A DNA stretch of 64,000 bases from Serinus canaria (lineage: Eukaryota > Chordata > Aves > Passeriformes > Fringillidae). The notes beneath the pieces were generated by a model. It saw only the letters and a list, made by a program, of their open reading frames with translations. It searched no databases and had not been told where the DNA came from. Within the stretch, counting starts at the first letter, position 1, and every line of letters begins with the position of its first letter. The stretch is from NCBI RefSeq assembly GCF_022539315.1, contig NC_066316.1, positions 5,471,501-5,535,500 on the forward strand, given 5' to 3'. The position numbers and the translations under genes are program-made. Below are positions 11,235 through 24,300 of this stretch, one piece after another.

Positions 11235-14200
11235 TTCTCCTGTGTGGAGCAGTGGATGGAATTCTGAGCTATTGTGTTCCAGCCCAACCTGTGTGCCTGA
11301 GCCAGTGTGGCAAGGTGCTGCTGTGTACTCCAGCTTTGTGAGCCTTGTGATAATTTTAACTCAGGAATTAAAAAAGGCTTGGGGATGCCTGCTGCCAATT
11401 TTGGATCTGGCTTGTGTGGGAAACTGCTCACTGACTTTTGCAAAGAAGTTAAGTTTTTTAACTGATTTTTTTTTTAATGCAGCCACAAACCAAAACCATA
11501 ACCTTCAGAAAAATAAACATGCATCCTTGTGCCAGCTGGGGCCTTGGCAGGATTTATGCTGCATAACTTGCTGAGACTGTAATTTTTTTCGAAAAGCAGA
11601 TATTGGCAGCTATGAAATGTCAGCCCCCAGTAAATGTTGTAATAAGCTATTTTAGCTACAGCTGGGGATTTAAAAAAAGAATAATTTACTCACAGCATTC
11701 TTGGTAGTTAATGCAAGAATAAAAATCAGACTTTGGACACACTGAATAGCTTAGGAGAAGGAAGCAGAGTTCTTTGTGTGTGTTTGCTAAGGGCCACAAC
11801 TGTCTGGATGCATGACTAGGAACCTTTAGGGTGTTCTAGGTTATTTAAGTTGTGTATGCACCTGTGCCACAGCGTATTCCTAAATTTTTACTTTGGTTTT
11901 ACTAGATTTATCTAGATACAGCTGGTAAAATGATGGTTGTTTTGAAAGTTTATGAGAATTCAGTTTTGGGAGGTGGAAGTAGAAAATGTGCTGGGGACTT
12001 GAACTTAAATAGTAGGTGCTGTAAAACTCATCCTGAAGTCTTTCTCTGAATGTGTGTTAGAGCTGGGAATTGCTGGTGAAGTCTTTGTAAACTGCTTTTA
12101 AGTAACTGAAACTTTAGGAAATGATATTTGAGAGTTTGGTAGAAAGGCTCAGTTCTAACTTGTGTTGGTGTTCTTCATTTATGTAATATATCCTCTGTAA
12201 ACTGTAGTGCTTGGAATTTTTAGCAGAGGGAAAAATGAGTTCACCATCAATCCAGCAGCTGGCTTTCCTTTGGATAGTTCAAAGTTTCTATTTAGTGCTT
12301 CCATAAAAATTCTTGGTTCATGTTTGTTACATTGATAGATGCATAGCTCCTCCACTTTGGCAGGAAGCCCTACATGGATATTTTCAGCATCTGTTTTGCA
12401 GTATGTCTCCTTAAATGTTCACCTTTATTGCAAATTTTTTGCTAGAAGATAATGATCTGCCAAGGTAAGTATTTGGTTTGTTATAGTGCAGGTTCATTTT
12501 TTGATGTTTAAATGGAAAATATATTTTCATCCCTTGGTATTTCATGGATGCTTGGGCATATGTTAGCTATCGCTTATGGTGATACAGCATGGTAGCTATG
12601 GTGTGTTCCCATGTGGTTTACAACAGCTCTGGAAGCCGGAGAAAGGTTTTAGCTGGATCCTGTGTGATTTGATCCTTGCTGGAGTGGTGTACTCTGGGCA
12701 GACACACTGGGCACCTTCCTGGGCTGCTGGTGGCCTTCTGTTTGCTGTGTCTCAGAGAACCATGGCTTTCACTACTCCACAGTGAGTCAGAGCAGGCAGC
12801 TGCTTTTTTCTCCTTTTTAGTATGGCACCCTGAGAGCTATGTCTAAATTCAGCCTTTAATTAAAGTTTATTCAGGGCAAGGAATGCATAATAGTGTGGCA
12901 GTTCCACTGATGCTCTGTGTGTTGCTTTTCATTGCTTTATGTGTTTTAAGAACATACAGTGGAACATACAGAGTTGGTTTTCAGTAGTTACTATCAATAT
13001 TCTGATCTTGACTAAAAGAGTGTTATCTCATATAATCTCAATAATGTTCCTGGCTGCATCACAGGAGTATGGAATGTAAAACTGAGAAAGTCTTGGGCCT
13101 AGGGGTTAGCTGGGTAGTATGTTTAACTGAGGAATGCTGGATTGAAACCATAACTTGGAAGCAGTGAATTGAAGAAAGTAGTCTCAATATCAAGCTTGTT
13201 TCATACCACCTTTTCCTTCACAAAGGCCTGTGTTCATCAGTTTGGTTAAAACTCCTGCTAGGAGGCAATGCACCAGTCATGATGAGAAGACTCTTGGGGT
13301 TTTTGTTTCTGGGCCTTTCAGTTCCCGCATGCACGTGGGTGTTGTGTTCCCTGCACTGTTCTGTCCATGGGGATATTTCCTTTGCTGCATGGGAACAGAC
13401 TGTAATGCTGGTTACAGGCATTTGCCCTGTCTTGAGGCAGGGCTTGCCCTTGGGCCCAACAGAATGGCAAGACAGCCTTTATTTTGCTAGTGGAAACCTT
13501 CCTTTGGAACATTTTGCTGAAATCTGATGCATTAGAAGGAAAAGAAATTTAAGAAAGGTAAATTGTAGGTTCAGCTCATTTGTCAGTAAGCTTTCCATCC
13601 AGCAAAGTGTTTACATACTATAGATCTAATTTAAGCTATGAATGGTCCATCAGTTTTTCTCTGTTCATACTTTTCCTGGTTGGTGCATTTTCTTAAAGCA
13701 CTAATTCAGGCCCACACACCGAGTTTAACTCTGGAAACGAGGGTGAGGTCTAGACAAAGATAAAACATCAGGCCTTGTCTCTCACAGGTTGGATACATGG
13801 TCTCTGACATCTTTTTACAAGGTGTGCAAACTGAGCATACAGAAACTCCAAAGAAGAGCAGCTTGTGTCAAGTTTTGGCAAAGTTGATTCTGTATGACTC
13901 TTGCAGGGTGACTTTTTGGGCATTTTATGGAATCCTTTCCTTCTGTTCATCCACTGTCAGGTGGCCAGCACAGACCTGAAGCTGGCCAGATTTTAACTGA
14001 AGGCAACATGGTTGTTTGCTTGGCTATTTAAACCCATTTCCAGTCTTTTCCCTGCCTTTCAAATAGCCATTCACTACAGCAAGGCTTTGATCTTCCTCTT
14101 GCACATCCATTTCAGCAAAGCACCTACCCCACTGAGTCCCTGAGCCTGTGGTGTGTAAATGTAGGCTAACTCCAAACTGCACATAGGATGGTCATCACTT

Positions 14201-16239
14201 CAAGGTCAGATCTTCCAAGGCTGCCTGTAAATGTCTGGAGCAGTTGGCAAAATTATAATTTCTTAGGGAGAGTTTCTTACATTACAGCCTTTGTGGTTGT
14301 GGAATGGTAAATGGAACTGTTGCTTTTCTAGGCCTGAGTATGATAGTGTAATTCATGTGTAGGTGTGAAATGTGTTTGTGCAATGTTTCTGTGTGGATTT
14401 ACTGTGTGTTTTAGGAGATTTTGGAGAGAGATGCTTTTGTGTGGAAAGGTGCCAAGAGGCATGACAGTTGTTTGAAGGTGCTGTTGGGCTTGGAATCTAT
14501 TTCTGATCAAGAGATTAACAAGCAGAAACTGCCAGAAGTTCATTGAACATGCAGGTTTCAAACAAGTAACTCCTGCTGCAGAATTCTACAGTGCTGGTTG
14601 TGTGGAGTAGCCAGTGTTTGCTGTACACAGAAGCAGTGGTGGGAAGCTTAGACTGAGGCATCACTGGCAGGATGGACAGAGCAGAGGGGGAAGCTGATGT
14701 CAGCTCCTTGCTGGGCATTGTTCATGTTCACCTTCTCCAGTAGGCAGGAACAGAACTTTGCAAGTAGGAAGAGATGCAGGACAGTTCTGGCCACTTGAGG
14801 TCATGGTCTACAAACTGTGGAAGGTGTTTGTTTTCTCCTTGATTTGCCCTTTGTTGCTGTGGTTTTGGAACAAAGGCAGACTGACTGGGAACGAAAAGAT
14901 TAATTTTAGGGCTGGATTGAGTTCCCCTAGCTCAATAACTAGCATGTCAAGTTACTAGAAAGATTTGTGCCTCCCCAGGGACATGGGTTCGTGTTTGTGC
15001 AGGGGAAACGTCATAGCTGAGGTACAGAGGACAGAAATGGACTTGTTGGGGTTTATTTTAAGAGTGGTTGATAGACCTGGAAGTTGTTGAATTTATACAA
15101 AGAAACTGCATAAAAATAACTGGCACCAGATGTAGAAGCAATAAACTAATGCTATGTTAAGTCTTGAAACTGTGCTATGTAACCTAAGAACTATTTTCAC
15201 CTTTTGGCAGCTTCCTCTTTATTATCTGCAGAATGAGAGTGATGGAATTTACTAGCTGTTAAACAATTTAATTTTTCATTTTAAAAAGGACTTAGTAAAT
15301 ATGTATCTCACTATGCTTAGTTTGAGCTCCCCATACCCAGTCATTGCCAATGTTTGTTGCCAGCAGTCATGGGAATCTTTTGGTACCAGTGTGTCAGCAA
15401 GAATTAAACCCTAGGAAACAGCCTGTCACCTGACTGCTACCTTATACTTTCTGTGTTTGATTGCATTTGGTTCAGATCTGAAAGAAAAGAAGTGACACCG
15501 ACAGACTGTCTAATCTATGTGTGTAACATAACCCCCCATACAGTAACTACATGGAGTCACCAATGTGTTTGGAATGCTCTGCTTTTGGCAGTACTTGGAC
15601 CCAGTTTCACCATTTCAGCAAATGAGGTTTATTGCCTTCTAAAAAGCCTATTTCAAAACACAGTGTCCCAGGAGAGAAAAAACAAATTGTTTACACAAGC
15701 AAACTAACAGAGAAGAGCTAAACACCCACGCTTCTTTCTTCAGGAGTTCCCCTGCTAAGAGTTTCTATGAACTCATTAATCCAGTGAGTAAGGAGAAACT
15801 TTTTAGTTCTAATCAAATGGATCTTGATGTGACTGCTGATGCTGCTGAGGAAGGAAAGTTTGGTTTTTATGATATCCACCATTCAACTGGGGGATCAAAA
15901 AGAAGTTAAAGGAGGGAGAAGTGCTCATCCCAAAACCTAGGGAGGACCTTCATTCCTCCTAGCCTGAAAGGAGACAGCCTGGGAGAGGCTTTAAGCTGTT
16001 CTCCTTGCTGTTAGAGCCAGCTAGTGCTGTGGCATCAATTCCTCCCTCTTTATCTGTGGGCTGTATGTATCCTGGCTTTTCAAGGGACTGGAGGAAAGAA
16101 GCAGATGGGGAATTACTAGGGTGTGATGATCTTGGTCCACCTTTTTAAAAACAAATGTGATGGAAGGAGGGGAAGGGATGAGAAAGCTCCTCAAACCTGC
16201 ATATGTGAAGGTGCTGTAGAACGTGCATGGTGTCCACCT

Positions 16240-16333
16240 TCTAGTGGAAGGTGTCCCTGCCCATGGCATGGGGGTTGGAACTAGAGGACCTTTAGGACCC
16301 CTTCCAACCTAGACTGTTCTCTGATTCTATGAA
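16240..16333 (+). mobile_element. CR1 LINE, 3'-end fragment
   Basis: The sequence follows the avian CR1 3' end: a GGAAGGTGTCCCTGCCCATG block, a GGGGTTGGAACTAGA block, then CCTTCCAACCTAGAC, closing with the terminal ATTCTATGAA. CR1 elements are 5'-truncated and end in a short ATTCTATG-type repeat, as seen here. It is a short, moderately diverged copy in the sense direction of the gene, inside the first intron. Confidence 0.85.
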
Positions 16334-18728
16334 TATGAAATCCTGCCTGGGATCCTTATGCACATGGCTTGGGAAAAAGGGATAGAAAAGGAGAAGAACT
16401 TTAGCAGGAAGTAGAAACAGTGAAAACTGAAAAGCAGGAGGATTGGATTGGTGGATGGAAACCTTACAGGTTCAGGGAAGGAAGCTGGCAAAGCCATGAG
16501 GCTTCATCCCCAGGGGTTCAGCTCCGAGAGTGAAGTCAAGCTGGGTGTAGGGGCTGTGGCAGGGGAGTCTGGGGCTGCTCGGGATCAGCAGAATAAGAGG
16601 ATGCTGCTAGTGAGGGGAAAAGGGAAGAGGGTTCAGAAAGCAGCAGTAACCTTTGCACTGCTGATGAATTTACAAGTCAGCTGTTGACAGAAGGTGGTGG
16701 GGTTATCAGAGGGAAGAGTTGCAGGGAGAAGTCAGAGGGAACAATTGTCCTGAGAAGGAGGATCAAGAAGAGCCCCGCGAGGACAGGAAGGGTGACCTGT
16801 GCGTACGTGACTTCCAAGTTACACAGGTTGGGACCCGAGCCAGGAAGTTTGGTTGAGGCTGACATTGCCAGTCCCATGGTGCATGTATAGAAAACAGGAA
16901 GAGGAGTGGAATGAACTTGAGACAGATATTTCAACAGCCGTCAGTTTTGAATTTCCTGGGTTTCATTGCTGTGTGTCATAACCTTGTTTTTACTATTTAA
17001 TATTTTTTTTCCATAAAGAAATAGGATGGAAGGAGAAACATTTAAGACTGTTTGTCAGAGACATATGTTATGATTGACTTTTCTCTTTTGTTTGATGAAC
17101 ATATATTTGGAAATGAAGTTGTAGATTCTAAATATTTGAATATTTGGAACTCCCTTGTCCCTCAAAAAGAAAACATCTCCAAGGTGAATCCCTCCACCTC
17201 TCCAGTCCCACATATAGGTAGTAGTTCAGTAGTTGTATGAAAAATAAAAAGAAAACTTAGTGTTTCAGAATATAGTTGACAAAAGTTGCGCATGGATTTT
17301 ATAGAACAGTCACTCTTTATAACCAGTCTTATAGACCTGATCGTTATGAGGTATATAGAAGTATCTGAAATGATTTTGAGAATTTAAAATGACCTCCTGA
17401 TTTTTCCAGATTGGTCAGGTAGAGGCAATACCATGCATTATGCTATCTGCAGGGTTGATTCTGAAGAACTGTTATATTGCCCCATTCATGACTCCCCTGT
17501 GCCTCCAACCAGATCCTCTCTCTAACAGGCAAGAAATAGACTGTGCAAATAGAGTTTTTCTCTCCAGGATTTGATTTGTGATTTTTGTTTTGGTTTTTAA
17601 CTTCCTAGTAACACAAAATAAGTGCAGGCATTTTGTCTAGGCATTCCATCTCCTCTGATGTGTATATGGCGCAGCTGACAGGACAGTGAGAATGTGTGCT
17701 TTGGGTGTATCCTGCTTGCTGTGTTGGCACACTTGTGCAGCAGTGAGCTGGCACACATTCATGGCTCAGTCTGCTTTTTCCAGTCAGTTATGGGAACAAA
17801 TGACACATTCTGAGCCTAGTGGTGGCTTTCCTTCTACATAATACAGGTTAGCAGTGCTGTGCTGTGGTTGTGTAGAAGGTGTCAAGTCCCTAGTGGGGCT
17901 AACCCAGTTCCCAAGCCTGTCTCCATGCAAGCTTTCTGCAGTGAGCAACTTATCTGTTCATTGCCAGTGGATCTGAGCTAGGTTAGGACAGTGAAAACTC
18001 TGCTGTAGGCAGAAGTGTTGTTACGTGCATCATCCTTGTGTGGAGAGCAGATGACCTTGGTTTAACTAATGCAAGATTTTCTTGGAGTCTCTTCTGTGCA
18101 TAAACCAAAACAAATAGGTCAAAACATAAGCACTGTTCTTCTAAAGTTTTTCTAGTGAAAATATTTTCTTTTGTTCATTGAGAAATAAATCTACTTGGCA
18201 CTCAGCCTCATGGTTTGCTGTGTTTGTGCACCCTCAAGGGTGTGGAACCACATTGGAAGTGTGCTGCAAAAAGTGCTTCTTAAAGCAATCTACAGCATTC
18301 TTCAGAAATTAGTAGTGAGTGCTTAGAGAATAAAGAAGCAAACTGTCCATCCTGTCTGATGTCCAGCTGTTTAAAATAAACAGTGCAACCACAAAAACTC
18401 ACATGTGATCTTCCTCATACAGTCTGTTGGATTGTATTAACCTCTTGGTCAGAAAACGCTAGTGCAAATATAACTAATGACATGCAAATAAAATTGTTAT
18501 TGAACAGAAAGCAAACCCACGCCTGCAGCTGGAGTGCCCTCAGGTTAGTCAGTGCTTGGTGCTGACCTGGTGCAATTCAGGATGTGGGATGCTTTGCATT
18601 CTTAAACAGGCAGCTTGAAAATGGATCCTGTCAAGAATTTCACTGGCTTCACACTAGCTGACCTACAACACTTAGTGTTCTTGCTTTAGTGGGTGAAAAA
18701 TCAGGTTCTGTCGCTGCAATTTTTCCTC

Positions 18729-18768
18729 ATTTGTTTAAACTTGGAAAAATTTGTTTAAACTTGGAAAA
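18729..18768 (+). repeat. 20-bp tandem duplication
   Basis: Two exact adjacent copies of ATTTGTTTAAACTTGGAAAA. This looks like a recent small duplication in AT-rich intronic DNA. Confidence 0.95.
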
Positions 18769-19350
18769 ATATTTGCAGATCACTTACTAGGTGAGCTGCT
18801 CAGGGTATTTTTAAACATTTTCCAGTGGTAGATAAATAATAGTTGTCTCTGTAAAAAACACACATCCAAATTTTTAGCCCTCCTATTGATATGTAGTTCC
18901 AACAGTACATTAATTTGTTTGCTCCAAGTTTAGATGTTTTTTCACACAGTTTTTTGTGCTTGGGTGTATGCCATTTGCTAATAAATACAAAGTTAAAAGT
19001 CTGATTTATAAATTACTTAAGCAGATTATCCTTTATAATTATATTATTTAAGCTTTATATTTTATTATTTAAGCTGATATTATGCTTTTTGACTGAGTGC
19101 TTCTTTTTGGGTTATGTAAATTTAGCAATTCCTTTGTGATGAAACATAAAAATGGGTTTTGGAGCAGTGGAAGTCTCCCCCCCATGTGAAACTGAGTAAG
19201 AAAAATTCATGCTTTTCATCTGATATTGTGGTGTTGCAAAAGAAGCAAAGAAAAAAAGCCAAAACCCCACCAAAAATAATACCCAACCTCCCCAACACAC
19301 ACTTCCCCATTCCTTTCCCTTCCCACTTTGTGACGTCTTTGCAAAAACCA

Positions 19351-19412
19351 GAGGTTAGAAGGGGTTTGCAGAATTCAGCTGGTCCAGCCCTCCCTGCAGC
19401 CTCATCAGGAGC
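19351..19412 (-). mobile_element. Possible diverged CR1 fragment
   Basis: GAGGTTAGAAGGGG followed by CTGGTCCAGCCCTCCCTGCAG resembles the reverse complement of the CR1 3' region, where a GTTGGAAGGG block is followed by TCCAACCCC. It is short and diverged, with unclear ends, and could be chance similarity. Confidence 0.4.
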
Positions 19413-21044
19413 TTGGGACCTTTTCCCACTTCTCTGGTTGCACTTTTCTTTCCTGTGCACGTGTCCTGGTGACACTGAGGGGTTCCTGTGAGTCACCCCC
19501 ATTTCCAGTGTCTGGAATTGTCACATCTGAGTGGTTCACTCAGTGAGAAAACCCTCTGATGTAGGGCAGTGCTGTTCTCAATTTTCATGGGGAACAAAAA
19601 CTAATTACACATCAAAGTTCTCACCAAACGTGAGGCCTGTTTCTTAAATCACAAGAGTGCATTAACTCTGGTACTTCTAGACTCTGCATAGACCAGAGAG
19701 GGCACAGATGCTTCCTGAAATCCCAAAACATCTTTCTATTTTAAAGATGCCACCCTGTTTATGTTTGTCTCTTTGCTGCTTATGTCTATAGTGTTTGGTA
19801 TACAGCCTGAGTTTTTGTGCTCCACAAAATTTACTATTTCATGTAATATGGTGAAAGTGTGAATAAAGAAGAAAGGGTGAAATTATTCCTAACTAATGCT
19901 AAGAGCTAAACTGAGCAATGTCCCAGGTGATTGCATCTTAACAGTTTTGATTAAGGAATTCAAATATGAGCCTTTACCATGGACTCAGCTGGAATAAAGT
20001 AGTCTATATTTAACTTAGTGTACTCAGCTCAGAGGAAGAGCAGCCTGTCTACTGGAAATGAGCAGCTTCTGTCACTGGGAGCTATCCAAAAAACAAGGTG
20101 CCAAGTGTGGTGCATTTCTGATAATCTGGTTCCTTAGTTAATAGCTAAACCATTGGATTAGTGGCATTTACATATTGTCTTTTGAATGTGTCACATGAAG
20201 ATGAGCATAAAATCAACACCAGAATAAAGAGAGGGGTGTTGGTTCCCTGGTTAATCATTGCCCTGGTGCCTTGGTCTGTGCTGAAGCTGAGGTCCACAGC
20301 ACAAGCTTTTAAATGGAGCTTGGAATAACAGCCTAAGGGGCTCCTGATCTTACAGATTCTTCTTGCACACCATTTAATGCCCTGTGCTGAACTCATTCCA
20401 GTAATTATGGCCATCAGTGGAAACCTTTCTGTTGATTCTATGAAATGCAGGATGTAGTTTCTTTGGCATTGGCTGTCTCCTGAGCAACAGTTTACTTTGC
20501 AAAACTTTTCATAGGGAATATTGAAACCATTGCTTGCTATTACAAGGAGTTATTTTCTTACAAAGAGATACCTGTTAAGCATATTGGTGATGCAACAAAC
20601 ACAGCTAGAAAATGCTATTGCATTAGAATTAAAAGAAGATATATTTGTCATTGTTTGTAGTATACAAACTACTTAACATTTGCTTTTTTTTTTAAGTGAT
20701 AAAGAGCCTTAAAGATATTTATGGCTTAAAAAAAAATCACAGCTTTTGCAGTTCTTTTAAGATACTTTTCTGTCTTGCAGTCCATGTTTCATATTTACTT
20801 TTTAGGTCAAACAACTTTTAGATCTGTCTGCCATTTTTTCCCATTTGTGTGTTGCTTTGGGTGAACAAATGCAATCCTTTTCAATTAATTATGTGAAGAA
20901 GAATTTATCAAAAGAATTTTTGTTCCCCGAGCTCTGAAAAGAGAGTTGCTCTTACTGGAAAAAAGCTGAAGCTTTTCTAGAAGCATTGAGCAAAATGAGC
21001 ACAAGCCTTGATGTACGTGATACTCTGCCACACAGAAGAAATGT

Positions 21045-21321
21045 TTTAAGGTGGGACAAGGGGGGAGTGGCTTCAAACTGACTGAGACTGAGTTTAGCTT
21101 AGATTGGATATTAAAAAGAAATTCTTCCCTGTGAGGATGATGAGGCCCCTGGCACAGGTGCCCAGAGAAGCTGTGGCTACCCCATCCCTGGAAATGTCCA
21201 AGGCCAGGTTGGACAGGGCTTGATGCAACCTGGGGTAGTGGAAGGTGTCCCTGCCCACAGCAGGGGGTTGGAATAAGACCCTTTTAGATCTCCAACCCAA
21301 GCCATTCTGCAGTTCTATGAT
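21045..21321 (+). mobile_element. CR1 LINE, about 275-bp 3' end
   Basis: The collinear landmarks of the avian CR1 3' end are all present: a GGGACAAGG block, AGATTGGATATTAAAAAGAA, ATTCTTCCCTGTGAGG, GTGCCCAGAGAAGCTGTGG, CCATCCCTGGAAATGTCCAAGG, GGAAGGTGTCCCTGCCCACA, GGGGTTGGAATAAGACC, CCAACCCAAGCC and the terminal TTCTATGAT. It is 5'-truncated and has no reverse-transcriptase coding capacity. It is the best-preserved CR1 copy in the window and the strongest evidence for a bird genome. The open frame on the opposite strand is a by-product of the repeat. Confidence 0.93.
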
Positions 21322-24300
21322 CTTGGAAATATGTGAGTAGATAGAAGTGTTCAGGCTCTCAGAACCATCAGGAGGCAGGTCTCTTCTTCCCCCTTGCTGC
21401 ATGGAGGATTCTCACCCCTGGCAGTGGAGTAGACAGAGCTTTGTTTTGATGTCTCTGTTGGGCAGAAGGTAAGAGCTAGGAGTTGAGCACTGAAACCCTC
21501 ATCCTGCTCTGGCTTTCATGTACAAGGGGAAGATGCCTTTCCCAGGTGCCTGAAATAAGCCATGGTCAAGCCCAGCAGGTGGTTGTCTTGTGCATGTCCA
21601 TCTAGATGTAGGTGCTGAACCCCACTGTGAATTCTGGAGTTTCTCTAGTCTGTGAAGCTAATACTGTGATTCAAGCAATTACTTTTTCTTGCTTCTCCCA
21701 GGAAGTACAGCTCTATGTTAAACTTTTAAAAGATGTTTGAAAACACTTGTGAATGTTATTCTTTTTATTATTCAGTGGTTTTGGCAGGAATAGTAAGTGG
21801 AAATTACAGAAATACTGCAAGAAACACTAGTTTTTGTGAGGTATGTAGGCCAGGGAACTTGGGAGGAATAGAAACCTTCTGAAAGGTTATCCAAATCAAA
21901 GTCAATCTCTTCCTAAATTTATTTCTCTGACATTTCCAGAGGCAAAACAAGACATGAATGTATCAACAAACAATCATTCTCTTATAAGAGACTTGGTAGT
22001 ATCCTCCATGACTAAATGCTGTGCCAGAGGAAATGACTTGGGGTTTTATTCCTTTTCAGTAATGTGGAAAGTATGCCATGGGAGCAAGCAGAAAGAGGTT
22101 GTTTAGTGGAAGAGAGGAAGAAGAAACTTGGGAAGGGGTACAGAGGGACAGTGCTAGCAGCAAACAGAACTCTCCTGGTAGGGTGCCGTGCTTTTGCAAC
22201 ATGCCGTGCTCGTAGGAAGCTTGAGGATTGGCTTTTCTGAGACGTTCAGTGTTTTCATAACCATGTGCTTCTGCTGGAAACAGTGATGCCATGTCTGCTC
22301 ATGTTGATGGGAGCAGAGCCAGGACCATTCTTGTGCCCTTGTCAGATGAGATTTTCAGATGCTTTCATTTCTGAATTTATGGCTTTGTAGATAAAAGAAA
22401 TGGGTAGACAGCTGTGAGTGAGACAGTGGATCTGCCCAAAATCTGATGGGACTTAAAGCCTCTCCCGAGTGTGCTGTACTAAAACAAGTTCAAAGTAATA
22501 ACTCCTCTTTATCCTTTAGTCTCATAAAAGACTGCCAGCAAATAGGATCTGGAATCAAGGGGAAAAAATAAGCCTGCTGGCAAAAGATGGGTTGAGGCAG
22601 GAGTGATGACTGGCTGAAACCAGATGTAGAAAGATCAGTGGATAAGTCTGGCAGTGATGTTCCCACTTTAGGCTGACCCCAATAATTATGCCATGACTGA
22701 TGCAGAGACTGGGTAACAGCCCCTGAAAATCTGTCTGTCCAGGTGGTTTTCTTGTCACCCCTGAAGATCAGTCTGTCCAGGTGACAGCTTCTTAAGCACT
22801 GGCTGGTACTTCATGGCTCAGTGCACGGTAAGGTGGAGTGTCCTTGGAGAGCTGGCTGTGATTTAACAGCATTGTTATGCTAAGTGAGATGAGCAGCATT
22901 GATACAGTTTACCTGTGAGCCGCTCACTACCTTTGAAAAGTTGCATATTTATGTTTCCTTTAGCAGTTTATGAAGACAGTACTGTTTCCTGAAAAGGATT
23001 GCAAACAGTCTCTCGTGGCCCTTCTGCCTGCATGTAGGGAATGTCTATCTTTGTAAGTTCTTCTTTACATCGAGGGCAGAAATACTGAGTGGGAAGTACT
23101 CACTGACATCATGCTGGTGGCTTTCTTCAGGGAGGAGCTCACACAAACACATTAGGTAGCAAAGAAGAGTATTAAGAGTGCTTGAAGGAAAAGGAGGGTG
23201 AGGGAATTTTTGTTATTTGCAAGGTTTTTAAAACACTTTAAATAAAATGACAAAATACAAAAATCCACCAGTGTGTAAAGAGTGACTTGCTGTTTTTGGT
23301 GTATGTGCTTAGTTGTTTTCTACAAGTAATGTGCCCTTGCATTACTTGAATTTAAAAAAAAAAAAAGACTGTAAACCCTTTCTGCAGCCGGAAGAATGAT
23401 GGAAATTAGAATTTCTCTTTACATAATCCCCTCACATTTTGCTTGTGGATACAGCTGTGTTAACACAATGCAACATTTGAGTTGAGAGATCTGCCAGATC
23501 CTGGCACCAGTGATAGTTTGCAGACTGAAGGTCTTTTTTGATAGATTTTCAAAGTGATACTGTGCTCAGTTGTATCTCTGTTCCTGGAAGGAGGCTTGCA
23601 GTCAGCTTCTCAGAGGAAATACTTTCAAAAGGAAAAGTTTAATTTTGCCAAGATTCAGATAAGGTCAGAGTAATTAGACAAACCAGAGCTTTGTAGGTTA
23701 GAGATGAACACAGCCTGCTCCCTGGGACTGGCAAATGCACTGGGAGAACAGGGAAGAAATGAACTGCATGAGGATGATTACATTTGCTGAAAATCTGAAG
23801 TACTGTGTATATCTCTTGGCATATTGTCAAGTGTAGAGTTGCCTTTGAGGCAACTTTGCAGGGTGGTTTTTTTAACTTTTTTTTATTAGGTAAAACATAT
23901 TTATCCTTCCTGTTTCTGGTTTCTACTTTAACCCATCAGAAAATGGGTTCACCAAATTAATTTTAGTTGTTTTAATACTGTGTATTTATAAATTGCTCTA
24001 AAAATTGATTGTAATATGATGCTAATTAACCATAGGTGTTACAAGTACATCTGTAGTAGCTTCTGTCTAGCTTCCATGCTTTTCTGTTATGGGGCAGTAG
24101 GGATTGTATTCCAGCTGTACCCCACTGCTGGCCAAGGGAATGCTCTGACAGGTAGCAGCCAGCATTAGCCTTTGACATCAGCTGACCTTTGCCAGCTTAT
24201 AGGTCTGGACTGATATTTTCTCCTGTGTTTTCTTGGCTGCAGAACAGTAAACCCATTTCTTCATTTGCCTGAGGTAGTTTCTGTGAGAGTCTGTGCTCAG

